The notes below the pieces were generated by a model. That model saw nothing but the letters and a program-made list of their open reading frames with translations, did not search any database and was not told where the DNA came from. Positions 8,352 to 17,102 of a stretch of 64,000 bases of DNA are shown here, piece after piece. A program made the position numbers and the translations under genes. Source of the DNA: Ascidiimonas sp046199005 (lineage in GTDB: Bacteria; Bacteroidota; Bacteroidia; Flavobacteriales; Flavobacteriaceae). The stretch is taken from positions 2,418,001 to 2,482,000 of the forward strand of contig CP176050.1 in the NCBI GenBank assembly GCA_046199005.1. Direction: 5' to 3'. Position 1 is the stretch's first letter, and each line of letters starts with the position of its first letter.

Positions 8352-9350
8352 ATGAAAAATCTACCTACTACGCTATTTTTAGTGCTTTTTTGGTTTTACA
8401 ATACTGCCAATTCCCAATATACAGAAGTTATCAATTCGAACCGTCCCGGAGTGTCAATGAGTGCTTTTTCGGTGGGTAAAAGTGTGCTTCAAGGAGAGTT
8501 TGGTGTGAATATGGAAAGGCGCAAACACGATGGTCTTCTCACTGAATCGGGAAGATTCGGGATTGACTTTGCCTTTCGTTACGGTCTGTTTTTTGAACAA
8601 CTGGAAATTATTTGGGATGGTTCCTACGCCTTTGAAAATCTCACCCGAAATGTTTTCTCCCCACCTAGAGAATTTAAACAAAGTGATTTTCTTCAAAATA
8701 CTATAGGTTTAAAGTATCTTATCTTCGATCCCTGGAAAAATAAAGAAGAAGAAAAACCAAATCTCTACAGCTGGAAGGCAAATAATTCTTTTAAATGGAA
8801 AGACCTTGTACCTGCCATTGCGATTTATGCCGGCGCTAATATTATTTTTTCAGACAATCCGTTTCTCCCTAATGAAAGCTCTATAAGCCCCAAAATTGGG
8901 GTGATGGCTCAAAGTCATTTTGCAGATAGATGGGTGCTTGTCTCTAACCTCTGGTACGACAAGATATCTACTGATGATCCTTCTTTGAGTTATGTACTGA
9001 CCCTTACCCATACTTTAAGAAATCCGCAGTGGTCAGTATTTTTGGAAAATCAGGGAATTAACAGTGACTTTTATTCAGACTTTATCTTAAGAGGAGGGGC
9101 AGCACGCCTGTTTAATAAAAACTTTCAATTAGATGTAAGTTTAGGGGCCAGTACCAAAAACACGCCTTCAAGACTGTTTGGAGCTGTTGGGGTATCTTAC
9201 CGACTGGATTATCATAAAGACGAATTGAAAAGGATAGACAAAGGAATTAAGAAAGTGAAACTCGGAAAGAAGAAAAAAGCTAAAAAGAAAAAGAAAAAAA
9301 AGAATAAAAACGAGAAAGACCCTATTTTTGAAGAAACTAATGAGCAGTAA
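8352..9350 (+). CDS. Putative outer-membrane transporter (phenol MetA degradation-like beta-barrel)
   Basis: A 332-residue protein with a signal peptide (1-21, ending ANS) followed by alternating beta-strand segments. The opening SNRPGVSMSAFSVGKSVLQ and later GLKYLIFDPWK resemble the Phenol_MetA_deg-like outer-membrane family common in Flavobacteria. The last ~35 residues are an unusual Lys-rich tail (KKKKAKKKKKKKNKN) that is not part of the barrel. It is followed after five bases by the GNAT gene, so the two are probably co-transcribed. No substrate can be assigned. Confidence 0.75.
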   Translation: MKNLPTTLFLVLFWFYNTANSQYTEVINSNRPGVSMSAFSVGKSVLQGEFGVNMERRKHDGLLTESGRFGIDFAFRYGLFFEQLEIIWDGSYAFENLTRNVFSPPREFKQSDFLQNTIGLKYLIFDPWKNKEEEKPNLYSWKANNSFKWKDLVPAIAIYAGANIIFSDNPFLPNESSISPKIGVMAQSHFADRWVLVSNLWYDKISTDDPSLSYVLTLTHTLRNPQWSVFLENQGINSDFYSDFILRGGAARLFNKNFQLDVSLGASTKNTPSRLFGAVGVSYRLDYHKDELKRIDKGIKKVKLGKKKKAKKKKKKKNKNEKDPIFEETNEQ

Positions 9351-9355
9351 CATTT

Positions 9356-10474
9356 ATGATTACCATTAAAGAAGTTTCTACCAAAAAAGATCTCAAAACG
9401 TTTATTAAATTTCCTTTTACACTTTATAAAAATTCACCTTACTGGGTACCTCCAATAATCAAAGATGAAAAAGCCATCTTTGACAAGGAAAAGAATCCTG
9501 TTTTTAAGGATGCTGAAGCCCATTTGTTTCTAGCCTATAAGAACAATGAGGTTGTTGGAAGAATTGCTGCTATTATTAACTGGTTAGAAGTAAGAACCTT
9601 AAACAAAAAGAAATTACGCTTTGGCTGGTACGACGTAATTGACGATCTTGAAGTAAGCAAAGCTCTTTTTGAAAAGGTTACACAAATTGGACGAGATAAA
9701 GGGCTGGAGTTTATGGATGGCCCTGTAGGCTTTTCTAATATGGATAAGGCAGGAATGCTAATCATGGGCTTTGATCGCATAAATAATATGACGACGCTAT
9801 ACAATCATCCCTACTATCTAGAGCATATGGACGCCATGGACTTTAAACATGGAATGCAGTGGAAAGAGTATGAGATCGATGTCCCGAAAACGGTTCCCGA
9901 AAAGGTAAAAAAGTTTGCTAAATTGGTGCTTGAACGCTACCAATTAAAACTTTTATCCTTCAAGTCAACGAATGAAATGGTGCATTATGCAGATGATATG
10001 TTTGATTTGATGAATCGATCCTTCAAAGATTTACAGTCCTTTGTTCCCATACAGCAATATCAGGTTGATATGTACAGGGAAAAGTATTTAAAGTTTCTTC
10101 ATCCTGACTATATCACGTTAATTCAGGACAAAGAGCAAAAGTTGGTAGGGTTTTCGGTTACTATGCCCTCTTTTGCGAGAGCACTTCAAAAAGCGAATGG
10201 CAAATTGTTCCCTTTAGGTTTCTACCATTTACTGAGAGCAAAAAACAAGAACAAGTTCGGTAACTTGTTTCTGATAGGGGTTGACCCCGAATACCAGGGT
10301 AAAGGGCTTACAGCAGTGATTTTTCAAAAGGTAATAGAAAACTATAATAAAAGAGGTATTACGCTGGTAGAAACAAATCCCGAATTGGAAGAAAATCAGT
10401 CGGTACAGGCTATGTGGAAAAACTATGACCCAAGATTGATAAAACGCTGGCGTACGTACACTAAAAAATTATAA
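9356..10474 (+). CDS. GNAT-like N-acetyltransferase family protein
   Basis: A 372-residue protein. Residues 1-150 contain the FPFTLYKNSPYWVPPI opening and AHLFLAYKNNEVVGRIAAI, a GNAT-like strand pair. Residues ~300-330 have the acyl-CoA loop-like segment IGVDPEYQGKGLTAVIF (V-x-P-x-Y-x-G-x-G). The layout matches large GNAT-fold proteins of Bacteroidota, often mislabelled GTP cyclohydrolase. Substrate unknown. It lies five bases after the outer-membrane protein gene and is followed by a strong bidirectional terminator. Confidence 0.8.
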   Translation: MITIKEVSTKKDLKTFIKFPFTLYKNSPYWVPPIIKDEKAIFDKEKNPVFKDAEAHLFLAYKNNEVVGRIAAIINWLEVRTLNKKKLRFGWYDVIDDLEVSKALFEKVTQIGRDKGLEFMDGPVGFSNMDKAGMLIMGFDRINNMTTLYNHPYYLEHMDAMDFKHGMQWKEYEIDVPKTVPEKVKKFAKLVLERYQLKLLSFKSTNEMVHYADDMFDLMNRSFKDLQSFVPIQQYQVDMYREKYLKFLHPDYITLIQDKEQKLVGFSVTMPSFARALQKANGKLFPLGFYHLLRAKNKNKFGNLFLIGVDPEYQGKGLTAVIFQKVIENYNKRGITLVETNPELEENQSVQAMWKNYDPRLIKRWRTYTKKL

Positions 10475-10506
10475 AAAAAGCCATCGGATTGTCGATGGCT
10501 TTTTTA
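10474..10506. terminator. Bidirectional terminator
   Basis: GCCATCG/CGATGGC stem with a six-base loop, flanked by A6 and T6. It serves the GNAT gene (plus) and the acyltransferase gene (minus). Confidence 0.9.
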
Positions 10507-10528
10507 TATAATACTGATTCTTCAATTG

Positions 10529-11788
10529 CTAAGAGTCCATTTCAGCTGCTACGGCAGCAGACAATCTATTGTAAACACCTTTTTCAAGACGTTCACGGAT
10601 TGCAGAAAAAGCTTCAAGTGTTTCATTTACATCTTCTAGCGTATGTGTTGCTGTAGGAATCATTCTCAACAAAATAAGCCCTTTGGGAATCACAGGATAC
10701 ACAACTATTGAGCAAAAGATACCAAAGTTCTCTCTAAGATCTTTTACCAAAGCCATTGCTTCCGGAATGCTTCCGTTTAAGTAAACTGGCGTTACGCAAC
10801 TTTGCGTATTTCCGATATCAAAGCCACGTTTTTTAAGTCCGTTTTGAAGTGCATTTACATTCTCCCACAACTTCTGCTTTAGTTCTGGCATGGTCCTAAC
10901 CATGTCTAGCCTTTTTAAGGCACCTTTTACAAAAATCATCGGTAATGATTTTGCAAACATTTGAGAACGCAAGTTATATTTTAAAAAGTCTATTACTTCT
11001 TTATCACCTGCAAGGAAAGCGCCTATACTTGCCATAGATTTAGCAAATGTGGCGAAATATACATCAATATCGGCCATAACGCCTTGCTCCTCGCCTGCTC
11101 CTGCACCTGATGCACCCAATGTACCAAACCCATGGGCATCATCAACCAGCAGACGAAAATTGTATTTTTTCTTTAAGGCAACAATTTCTTTAAGTTTCCC
11201 TTGCTCCCCTCTCATCCCAAAAACTCCTTCAGAAATTACCAGAATACCTCCTCCGGTTTGATCAGCAATTTTTACCGCTCGCTCAAGGTTTTTTTCCAGG
11301 CTATCAATATCGTTATGAACAAAGGTGAATCGCTTACCCATATGAAGTCTCACTCCATCGATAATACATGCATGCGAATCAACGTCGTAAACGATGACAT
11401 CGTCTTTAGTAACCAACGCATCGATAGCAGACATGATTCCCTGATAACCAAAATTTAAAAGGTATGAAGATTCTTTACCTACAAAAGAGGCCAATTCATC
11501 CTGTAATTGCTCATGTAGATCTGTATGACCACTCATCATTCTGGCTCCCATGGGATAGGCAGCTCCATTCTCTGCTGCTGCTTCTGCATCTACTTTTCTC
11601 ACTTCCGGATGATTGGCAAGACCCAGATAATCATTAATACTCCAAGTGATCACCTCTTTGCCATTGAACTTCATCCGATTAGAAATAGTTCCTTCCAATT
11701 TGGGAAACACGAAATAACCTTCTGCATGAGAAGCCCATTTACCAAGTGGTCCCTTGTTTTCAATGATTCGTGCAAATAAATCTTTCAT
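10529..11788 (-). CDS. PLP-dependent acyltransferase, probable cysteate-fatty acyl transferase (capnine synthesis)
   Basis: A 419-residue alpha-oxoamine synthase family protein (serine palmitoyltransferase/AONS/KBL fold). Visible are SHACIIDGVRLHMGKR, DDAHGFGTLGASGAG and the PLP lysine in ATFAKSMASIG (Lys250). Close Bacteroidota relatives condense an acyl thioester with cysteate (capnine route) or serine (sphingolipid route). The neighbouring gene at 11962 is a cysteine-synthase-like enzyme, the expected partner that makes cysteate, which favours capnine and thus sulfonolipids, needed for efficient gliding in Flavobacterium johnsoniae. The alternatives are serine palmitoyltransferase or 2-amino-3-ketobutyrate CoA ligase. 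It has its own promoter. Confidence 0.75.
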   Translation of the reverse strand: MKDLFARIIENKGPLGKWASHAEGYFVFPKLEGTISNRMKFNGKEVITWSINDYLGLANHPEVRKVDAEAAAENGAAYPMGARMMSGHTDLHEQLQDELASFVGKESSYLLNFGYQGIMSAIDALVTKDDVIVYDVDSHACIIDGVRLHMGKRFTFVHNDIDSLEKNLERAVKIADQTGGGILVISEGVFGMRGEQGKLKEIVALKKKYNFRLLVDDAHGFGTLGASGAGAGEEQGVMADIDVYFATFAKSMASIGAFLAGDKEVIDFLKYNLRSQMFAKSLPMIFVKGALKRLDMVRTMPELKQKLWENVNALQNGLKKRGFDIGNTQSCVTPVYLNGSIPEAMALVKDLRENFGIFCSIVVYPVIPKGLILLRMIPTATHTLEDVNETLEAFSAIRERLEKGVYNRLSAAVAAEMDS

Positions 11789-11830
11789 TATTAAGTTTGA
11801 GGAATTAAAACGTTATAATTTAACAAGTTG

Positions 11831-11838
11831 CAAAAGTA
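11831..11838 (-). promoter_or_regulatory. -7 element (TACTTTTG) for the acyltransferase gene
   Basis: TAnnTTTG match on the minus strand, 42 bases before the ATG. It lies downstream of the terminator of the preceding gene, so the acyltransferase is transcribed separately. Confidence 0.5.
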
Positions 11839-11903
11839 GTTATTTTTAAAGTCTAATCATAATATTTTCAGGAATTAAGCTCGTCATCTTACCGCTCAAA
11901 CAT

Positions 11904-11942
11904 AAAAAAAGAGGAAGATCGATCGACGAAACTTCCTCTTTT
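11904..11942 (-). terminator. Terminator after the cysteate-synthase-like gene
   Basis: AAAAGAGGAAG pairs with CTTCCTCTTTT around a 14-base loop; the U-tract is on the minus strand. Confidence 0.85.
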
Positions 11943-11961
11943 AAGTAGCTTGGTTAGTTAG

Positions 11962-13002
11962 CTATTTTATATATTCAATTTTATGCGTTTCTTCCGGATT
12001 CTTGCTGTCGAAAAAGCCTTGATCACTCATCCATTTGTCACAGTAAATTTTGCTCATATAGCGCGATCCATGATCTGAAAAGATCATAACGACGTTACTC
12101 TTTTCATCAAACTCTCCGTTCTCCGCCAATTGCTTCACTGCCTGTACTACAGCCCCACTCGTATATCCTACGAAAAGCCCTTCGGTTTTCGAAATCTCCC
12201 GCGCTGTATGAGCGCTTTCTTCGTCGGTTACTTTTATGAATTCGTCAATGATATCAAAATCCGTAGCAGTAGGAATCAGATTTTTACCAAGCCCCTCTAT
12301 TCGATAAGGATAGATCTCTTCCGAATCAAATTCACGTGTTTCATGGTACTTCTTTAGTACAGAACCATATGCATCAACGCCCAAGATACGAATATCAGGA
12401 TTTTGTTCTTTTAAGTAGCGGGCAGTTCCAGAAATCGTACCGCCAGTTCCACTACAAGCTACAAAATGAGTTATTTGACCGGAAGTCTGCTCCCAAATCT
12501 CAGGACCTGTACTCTTATAATGTGCATCCATATTGAGCTCATTAAAGTACTGGTTGATATAAACAGAACCCTTTATTTCTTCATGCATTCGTTTGGCAAC
12601 CTGGTAATAAGATCTTGGATCATCTGCACTTACGTGAGCAGGACAAACAAAAACCTTGGCGCCCATAGAACGCAACATATCTATTTTATCTTTTGAAGAT
12701 TTTGAACTAACCGCCAGCACACAATCATACCCCTTTATAATGCTTACCATCGCTATGCTAAAACCTGTGTTACCAGAAGTAGTTTCTATGATAGTATCAC
12801 CAGGCTTAATAATACCTTTACGCTCCGCTTCTTCTATGATATACAAAGCAATTCTATCTTTGGTAGAATGACCAGGATTGAAAGCTTCTACTTTAGCGTA
12901 GAAATTTCCTTTTATATGTTGCGTGATTGTATTAAGTTTTATGAGAGGAGTATTACCTATAAGTTCTAAGACGTTATTATAAGCTTTTATCTTTTGTTCC
13001 AT
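11962..13002 (-). CDS. Cysteine-synthase family PLP enzyme, probable cysteate synthase
   Basis: A 346-residue fold-type II PLP protein. The PLP lysine is in NPGHSTKDR (Lys48; CysK proteins usually read NPGGSVKDR) and the phosphate loop is TSGNTG (~75-80). The GTGGT motif in SGTGGTISGTARYL follows. Compared with ordinary CysK it is longer at the C-terminus (CDKWMSDQGFFDSKN). Lying next to the alpha-oxoamine synthase, it is best read as the enzyme making L-cysteate (for example from phosphoserine and sulfite) for capnine. Ordinary cysteine synthase or cystathionine beta-synthase activity remains possible. It is flanked by its own promoter and terminator. Confidence 0.75.
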   Translation of the reverse strand: MEQKIKAYNNVLELIGNTPLIKLNTITQHIKGNFYAKVEAFNPGHSTKDRIALYIIEEAERKGIIKPGDTIIETTSGNTGFSIAMVSIIKGYDCVLAVSSKSSKDKIDMLRSMGAKVFVCPAHVSADDPRSYYQVAKRMHEEIKGSVYINQYFNELNMDAHYKSTGPEIWEQTSGQITHFVACSGTGGTISGTARYLKEQNPDIRILGVDAYGSVLKKYHETREFDSEEIYPYRIEGLGKNLIPTATDFDIIDEFIKVTDEESAHTAREISKTEGLFVGYTSGAVVQAVKQLAENGEFDEKSNVVMIFSDHGSRYMSKIYCDKWMSDQGFFDSKNPEETHKIEYIK

Positions 13003-13049
13003 ATGGATTACTTAGGTACAGGTTAGGTTCTGGACACATTAAAACCTTG

Positions 13050-13082
13050 CAAATTTAATTATTTTTTTTAATTACGATTCAA
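13050..13082 (-). promoter_or_regulatory. Promoter (TTG, 22 bases, TAAATTTG) for the cysteate-synthase-like gene
   Basis: On the minus strand TTG (13080-13082), a 22-base spacer and TAAATTTG (13050-13057), 47 bases before the ATG. The -33 part overlaps the 3' end of the oligopeptidase gene. Confidence 0.5.
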
Positions 13083-15135
13083 TCTGCTCTAAAACTAGCA
13101 AAAACACATATTCTTCTGCTACTTCTTTAAGTCCTTCAAATCTCCCGGAAGCTCCGCCATGTCCCGCATCCATATTGGTTCTGAAAAGCACTAAATTATC
13201 ATCTGTTTTATATTCCCGAAGCTTGGCAACCCATTTGGCAGGTTCCCAGTATTGTACCTGAGAATCATGATAACCTGTAATTACCAGAAGGTTTGGATAC
13301 GCTTGTTTTTTAACATTATCATAGGGAGAATAAGATTTCATATAAAAGTACGCATCTCTTTCATTAGGGTTCCCCCATTCGTCATACTCCCCTGTAGTAA
13401 GTGGTATCGAATCATCCAGCATGGTAGTTACCACATCTACAAAGGGTACCGAGGCTACCATACCATTGTAGAGTTCTGGTGCCATATTAGCAACCGCCCC
13501 CATCAATAATCCGCCGGCAGATCCTCCCATGGCATACATATGCGCAGGTTGGGTATATTTTTCAGCAATAAGAAATCGTGTACAGTCTATAAAATCTGTA
13601 AACGTATTCATTTTTTTCATGAGTTTCCCGTTATCATACCACTCACGTCCCAGATACTCACCTCCTCTTATGTGTGCTATTGCATATATGAAACCTCTGT
13701 CAAGTAAGCTTAATCTAGAAGAAGAGAAATAAGGGTCTATAGTCGCGCCGTAAGAACCGTAGCCGTATAATAATAACGGATTGGTACCGTCTTTCTCGAT
13801 TCCTTTCCTGTAGACCATTGAAATGGGGATTTTAGTCCCATCTTTTGCAGTCGCCCATACTCTTTCCGAAACATAATTATTCTTGTCAAATTTTCCGCCC
13901 AGCACTTCCTGTTCCTTTTTAACTACTTTTTCCCGTGTTACCATATTAAAATCAATCGTAGATACAGGAGTAGTGAGAGAAGTATAGGTATACCTGAGCC
14001 ACTCAGTCTCAAAGTCTGGATTAGCAGATGTAAATGCCATATATGTTTCATTGTCAAACGGAAGGTAATAATCGTCTTTACCATCCCAACGCAGTATACG
14101 AAGCATATTGAGCCCGTTTGTGCGTTCGCTCAACACTAAAAAGTCTTTAAAAATTTCAACATCTTCCAGAAGCGTTTCTTTGCGATGGGGAATAAGATCT
14201 TTCCATGACTGTCTACCAGTTTGGTCTTCCGGCGTCTCCATCAACTTGAAATTTACCGAGTTGTCTGCATTCGTTAAAATGTAGAAAGAAGAGCCGTAAT
14301 GAAAAACATGATATTCCAATCCGCGAATGCGCTCCTGGAAAATCCTGAATTCACCAGAGGGATTATCGGCTTCAAGAATACGAAATTCACTGGTAAGTGT
14401 ACTGGTTGCCCCAATAATGATATATTTTTTTGATTTTGTTTTATATACAAAGGTGTTGAAGGTTTCATCGGTTTCTTTATACACCAAAACATCTTCTTCA
14501 CAGCGGGTACCAAAAATATGTCTGTAGATCCGGTCTGTTCTTAGGGTCTGATCATCTTTAGCTACATAAAACAACGTTTGATTATCGTTTGCCCAGGTAG
14601 AATCACCGGAAGAATTGGTAATCCCGGTCTCATGAATCTTACCTGTTTCCAGGTCTTTCACATAGATCGTATAAATCCGCCTGCTTAACGTGTCAACTGC
14701 AAAAGCAGCCAGTTTATTATTTCTGCTGATATTGATTCCTTTTAAATTGAAATAGCTTTTTCCCTCGGCCATTTCATTACAGTTAAAAAGCAGTTCTTCT
14801 TCTGCATCCAACGTCCCCTTTTTACGAACATAAACAGGATAGTCTTTTCCTTCTTCATATCTGGTAATATACCAGTATCCATTAAGCTTGTAGGGTACAG
14901 ATTGGTCATCTTCTTTTACCCTGCTCTTCATTTCGGTAAAAAGACTTTCCCTAAACGCTTTTGAATCGTTTGTAATCTCTTTGTAATAGTCATTCTCCTT
15001 ATTCAGATAATCCAGAACCTCAGGAGTGTCTCTTTGATTCATCCAGAAAAAATTATCTATACGAATGTCATCATGTATATCTAGCTTTTCTGGAACACTT
15101 GTCGCCTTTGGAGGATTTATTTTTTTCTTGAACAT
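13072..15135 (-). CDS. ptrB: Oligopeptidase B / prolyl oligopeptidase family serine peptidase (S9)
   Basis: A 687-residue protein with an N-terminal beta-propeller (residues ~1-420) and a C-terminal alpha/beta-hydrolase domain. The catalytic Ser539 lies in GGSAGGLL, Asp624 in GYHDSQVQYWEPAKW and His659 in DAGHGG, the arrangement of family S9A oligopeptidase B. It has no signal peptide, so it is probably a cytoplasmic peptidase cleaving short peptides after basic residues. Length matches the family (about 680-710). It is the upstream neighbour of the sulfonolipid genes but has no evident link with them. Confidence 0.9.
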   Translation of the reverse strand: MFKKKINPPKATSVPEKLDIHDDIRIDNFFWMNQRDTPEVLDYLNKENDYYKEITNDSKAFRESLFTEMKSRVKEDDQSVPYKLNGYWYITRYEEGKDYPVYVRKKGTLDAEEELLFNCNEMAEGKSYFNLKGINISRNNKLAAFAVDTLSRRIYTIYVKDLETGKIHETGITNSSGDSTWANDNQTLFYVAKDDQTLRTDRIYRHIFGTRCEEDVLVYKETDETFNTFVYKTKSKKYIIIGATSTLTSEFRILEADNPSGEFRIFQERIRGLEYHVFHYGSSFYILTNADNSVNFKLMETPEDQTGRQSWKDLIPHRKETLLEDVEIFKDFLVLSERTNGLNMLRILRWDGKDDYYLPFDNETYMAFTSANPDFETEWLRYTYTSLTTPVSTIDFNMVTREKVVKKEQEVLGGKFDKNNYVSERVWATAKDGTKIPISMVYRKGIEKDGTNPLLLYGYGSYGATIDPYFSSSRLSLLDRGFIYAIAHIRGGEYLGREWYDNGKLMKKMNTFTDFIDCTRFLIAEKYTQPAHMYAMGGSAGGLLMGAVANMAPELYNGMVASVPFVDVVTTMLDDSIPLTTGEYDEWGNPNERDAYFYMKSYSPYDNVKKQAYPNLLVITGYHDSQVQYWEPAKWVAKLREYKTDDNLVLFRTNMDAGHGGASGRFEGLKEVAEEYVFLLVLEQIES

Positions 15136-15235
15136 TCTTTAATTTTGAAAATCGGAAACAAAAATAGTATAAATAACTTACAGGCTGCACTTAAACAACA
15201 CATTAAGATAAATCCCGGTTGAGGAAAATATTTGA

Positions 15236-15243
15236 TATTTTTG
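15236..15243 (+). promoter_or_regulatory. -7 element (TATTTTTG) for the YbaB gene
   Basis: TAnnTTTG match 22 bases before the ATG. A TTG at 15219-15221 is only 14 bases upstream, too close for a good -33 box. Confidence 0.45.
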
Positions 15244-15265
15244 CAGCAACTAAAAAAAGAAAATT

Positions 15266-15589
15266 ATGTTTGGAGATATGATGGGAATGATGGGAAAACT
15301 GAAAGAGACGCAGGCAAAGATCGAAGAAACTAAAAAGCGTCTTGATACTGTTATGATCGAAGAGAGATCAACTGGTAATGAGGTGAAAATCACGATCACG
15401 GCAAATCGCGAGATCAAGTCTATTGAAATAAATTCTGACCTGCTAGAAGACAAGGAGGCTCTTGAAGACTATCTGATACTTACCACAAACAAGGCAATTC
15501 AAAAAGCTTCAGAAATTCAGGAAGCTGAACTAGCTGCTGTGGCAAAAAATGGTACGCCGAATATTCCGGGGCTTGACCTGTTTAAATAA
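15266..15589 (+). CDS. YbaB/EbfC family nucleoid-associated protein
   Basis: A 107-residue protein of the YbaB/EbfC family: the Met/Gly-rich start (MFGDMMGMMGKLKETQ), a long first helix, the NREIKSIEINSDLL strand pair, and a helical end with PGLDLFK. Such proteins form dimers that bind DNA. In many bacteria ybaB sits by dnaX-recR; here it stands alone, between oligopeptidase B (divergent) and a YegP-like gene. Confidence 0.9.
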   Translation: MFGDMMGMMGKLKETQAKIEETKKRLDTVMIEERSTGNEVKITITANREIKSIEINSDLLEDKEALEDYLILTTNKAIQKASEIQEAELAAVAKNGTPNIPGLDLFK

Positions 15590-15683
15590 GCCTGTTTGAA
15601 TGTTTTTATGTTGTTGATTGCTTTTCCTGAAAACTAATTAGTTTTTAGTAACTTTAGCCATATCAACAATTAATCTATACATC

Positions 15684-16013
15684 ATGTTTGAAATTTTTAA
15701 AAGCGATAAAAACGACAAGTTTTACTTTAACCTGAAAGCAAAAAACGGTCAGATCATTTTATCAAGTCAGGCCTATGCTGACAAAAACGGTGCTAAAAAT
15801 GGCATCGATTCTATTCAGAATAACTGCGATGATGATAGTAAATATGAACGAAAAACGGCTGCCAACGGTAAATTTCATTTTAATTTAAAAGCGGGTAACG
15901 GCCAAATTATAGGGAGTAGCCAGATGTACGCATCTGAAGCTGGTATGGAAAATGGAATTGAGTCTGTGAAGACAAATGCGCACCATGCTACTATTAAAGA
16001 TTTAACCGAATAG
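15684..16013 (+). CDS. YegP family protein (two DUF1508 repeats)
   Basis: A 109-residue protein of two ~48-residue repeats (residues 1-48 and 56-104). Each runs FYFNLKAKNGQII-SSQ-YA-KNGAKNGIDSI, the hallmark of DUF1508/YegP. Function is not established; the family is common and often stress-associated. Its start follows a TAACTTTAG stretch that may be a weak -7 element. Confidence 0.9.
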   Translation: MFEIFKSDKNDKFYFNLKAKNGQIILSSQAYADKNGAKNGIDSIQNNCDDDSKYERKTAANGKFHFNLKAGNGQIIGSSQMYASEAGMENGIESVKTNAHHATIKDLTE

Positions 16014-16038
16014 ACAAGTATTTTATAATCAAAAACTC

Positions 16039-16074
16039 AAAAGACATTTCTATTTAACCGGAGATGTCTTTTTT
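16039..16074. terminator. Bidirectional terminator between the YegP and threonine aldolase genes
   Basis: AAAAGACAT pairs with ATGTCTTTT around a 16-base loop, with a T-run on the plus strand. It overlaps the stop codon of the minus-strand aldolase gene. Confidence 0.65.
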
Positions 16075-17093
16075 ATTTTCAATGATTGGAGCAACCCAAG
16101 AAAACACTCATGATGCGAGGCTGTATAATCGAGATGCGTAACCATTCTTAATTTACCTTGACCCATCGAGATTATTTTAACCTGATTCTCGCTTAATTTA
16201 TTCATAAACTCTTGTTCACTCACTTCTGGCGTAAGATTGAATATCACAATATTACTTTCTACAGGTTCTACGTTTGCCACAAAAGATAAAGTATGAAGTG
16301 TCGCTTCTATTTCTTTTGCTTTTTCATGATCTTCTTTCAGTCTTTCGATGTGATGATCCAGTGCATAGAGCCCGGCAGCCGCCAGATATCCTGCCTGACG
16401 CATACCGCCTCCCAGAACTTTACGCACGCGCAATGCTTTTTTCATAAGATCTTCAGACCCGACTAAAACCGATCCTACGGGACATCCTAGTCCTTTGGAA
16501 AGACATACGGATATTGTATCAAATAATGCTCCGTACTGTTCAGGTGACTCATTTTTAGCAACCAGCGCATTCCAGAGACGGGCTCCGTCTAAATGATAGG
16601 CGAGATTATTTGCTTCGCAAACTTTTCGAATCGCAATAAGTTCTTCAAAGTCCCAACAGGCACCTCCTCCCTTATTCGTTGTATTCTCTACACAAACCAA
16701 CGAGGTTAATGGACTGTGGTAAAAATCGGGCGGATTTATAGCTGCTTCTACCTGAGCCGCAGTCATCATACCCCTATGACCGTCTACGAGCTTGCAGGAA
16801 ACACCGCTATTGAAGCTTACACCTCCACCCTCATAATTATAGACGTGTGCATATTTATCGCAAATAAGTTGTTCTCCGGGTTGTGTGTGCAATTTGATTG
16901 CCGTCTGGTTTGCCATAGTACCACTTGGAAAAAACAGCGCTGCTTCCATTCCAAAAAGGGAAGCAATTCGCTCTTCCAGTCTGTTAACCGTAGCATCTTC
17001 TTTGAAAACATCATCTCCTACCTCGGCATGCATCATTGCCTCTAACATTCCCGAAGTAGGTTTCGTAACCGTATCGCTTATAAGATTTATCAT
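16050..17093 (-). CDS. Low-specificity L-threonine aldolase family, PLP-dependent
   Basis: A 347-residue fold-type I PLP enzyme. It begins INLISDTVTKPT and GDDVF, continues with ALFFPSGTMANQTA and HLDGARLWNA, and has the PLP lysine in SVCLSKGLGCPVGS (Lys200). These are all threonine aldolase (LtaE/GLY1) hallmarks. It would cleave threonine or allo-threonine to glycine and acetaldehyde. It starts nine bases after the zinc metalloprotease gene, so it is likely the second gene of a two-gene operon. Confidence 0.9.
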   Translation of the reverse strand: MINLISDTVTKPTSGMLEAMMHAEVGDDVFKEDATVNRLEERIASLFGMEAALFFPSGTMANQTAIKLHTQPGEQLICDKYAHVYNYEGGGVSFNSGVSCKLVDGHRGMMTAAQVEAAINPPDFYHSPLTSLVCVENTTNKGGGACWDFEELIAIRKVCEANNLAYHLDGARLWNALVAKNESPEQYGALFDTISVCLSKGLGCPVGSVLVGSEDLMKKALRVRKVLGGGMRQAGYLAAAGLYALDHHIERLKEDHEKAKEIEATLHTLSFVANVEPVESNIVIFNLTPEVSEQEFMNKLSENQVKIISMGQGKLRMVTHLDYTASHHECFLGLLQSLKIKKTSPVK

Positions 17094-17102
17094 TGTAAAA
17101 TT

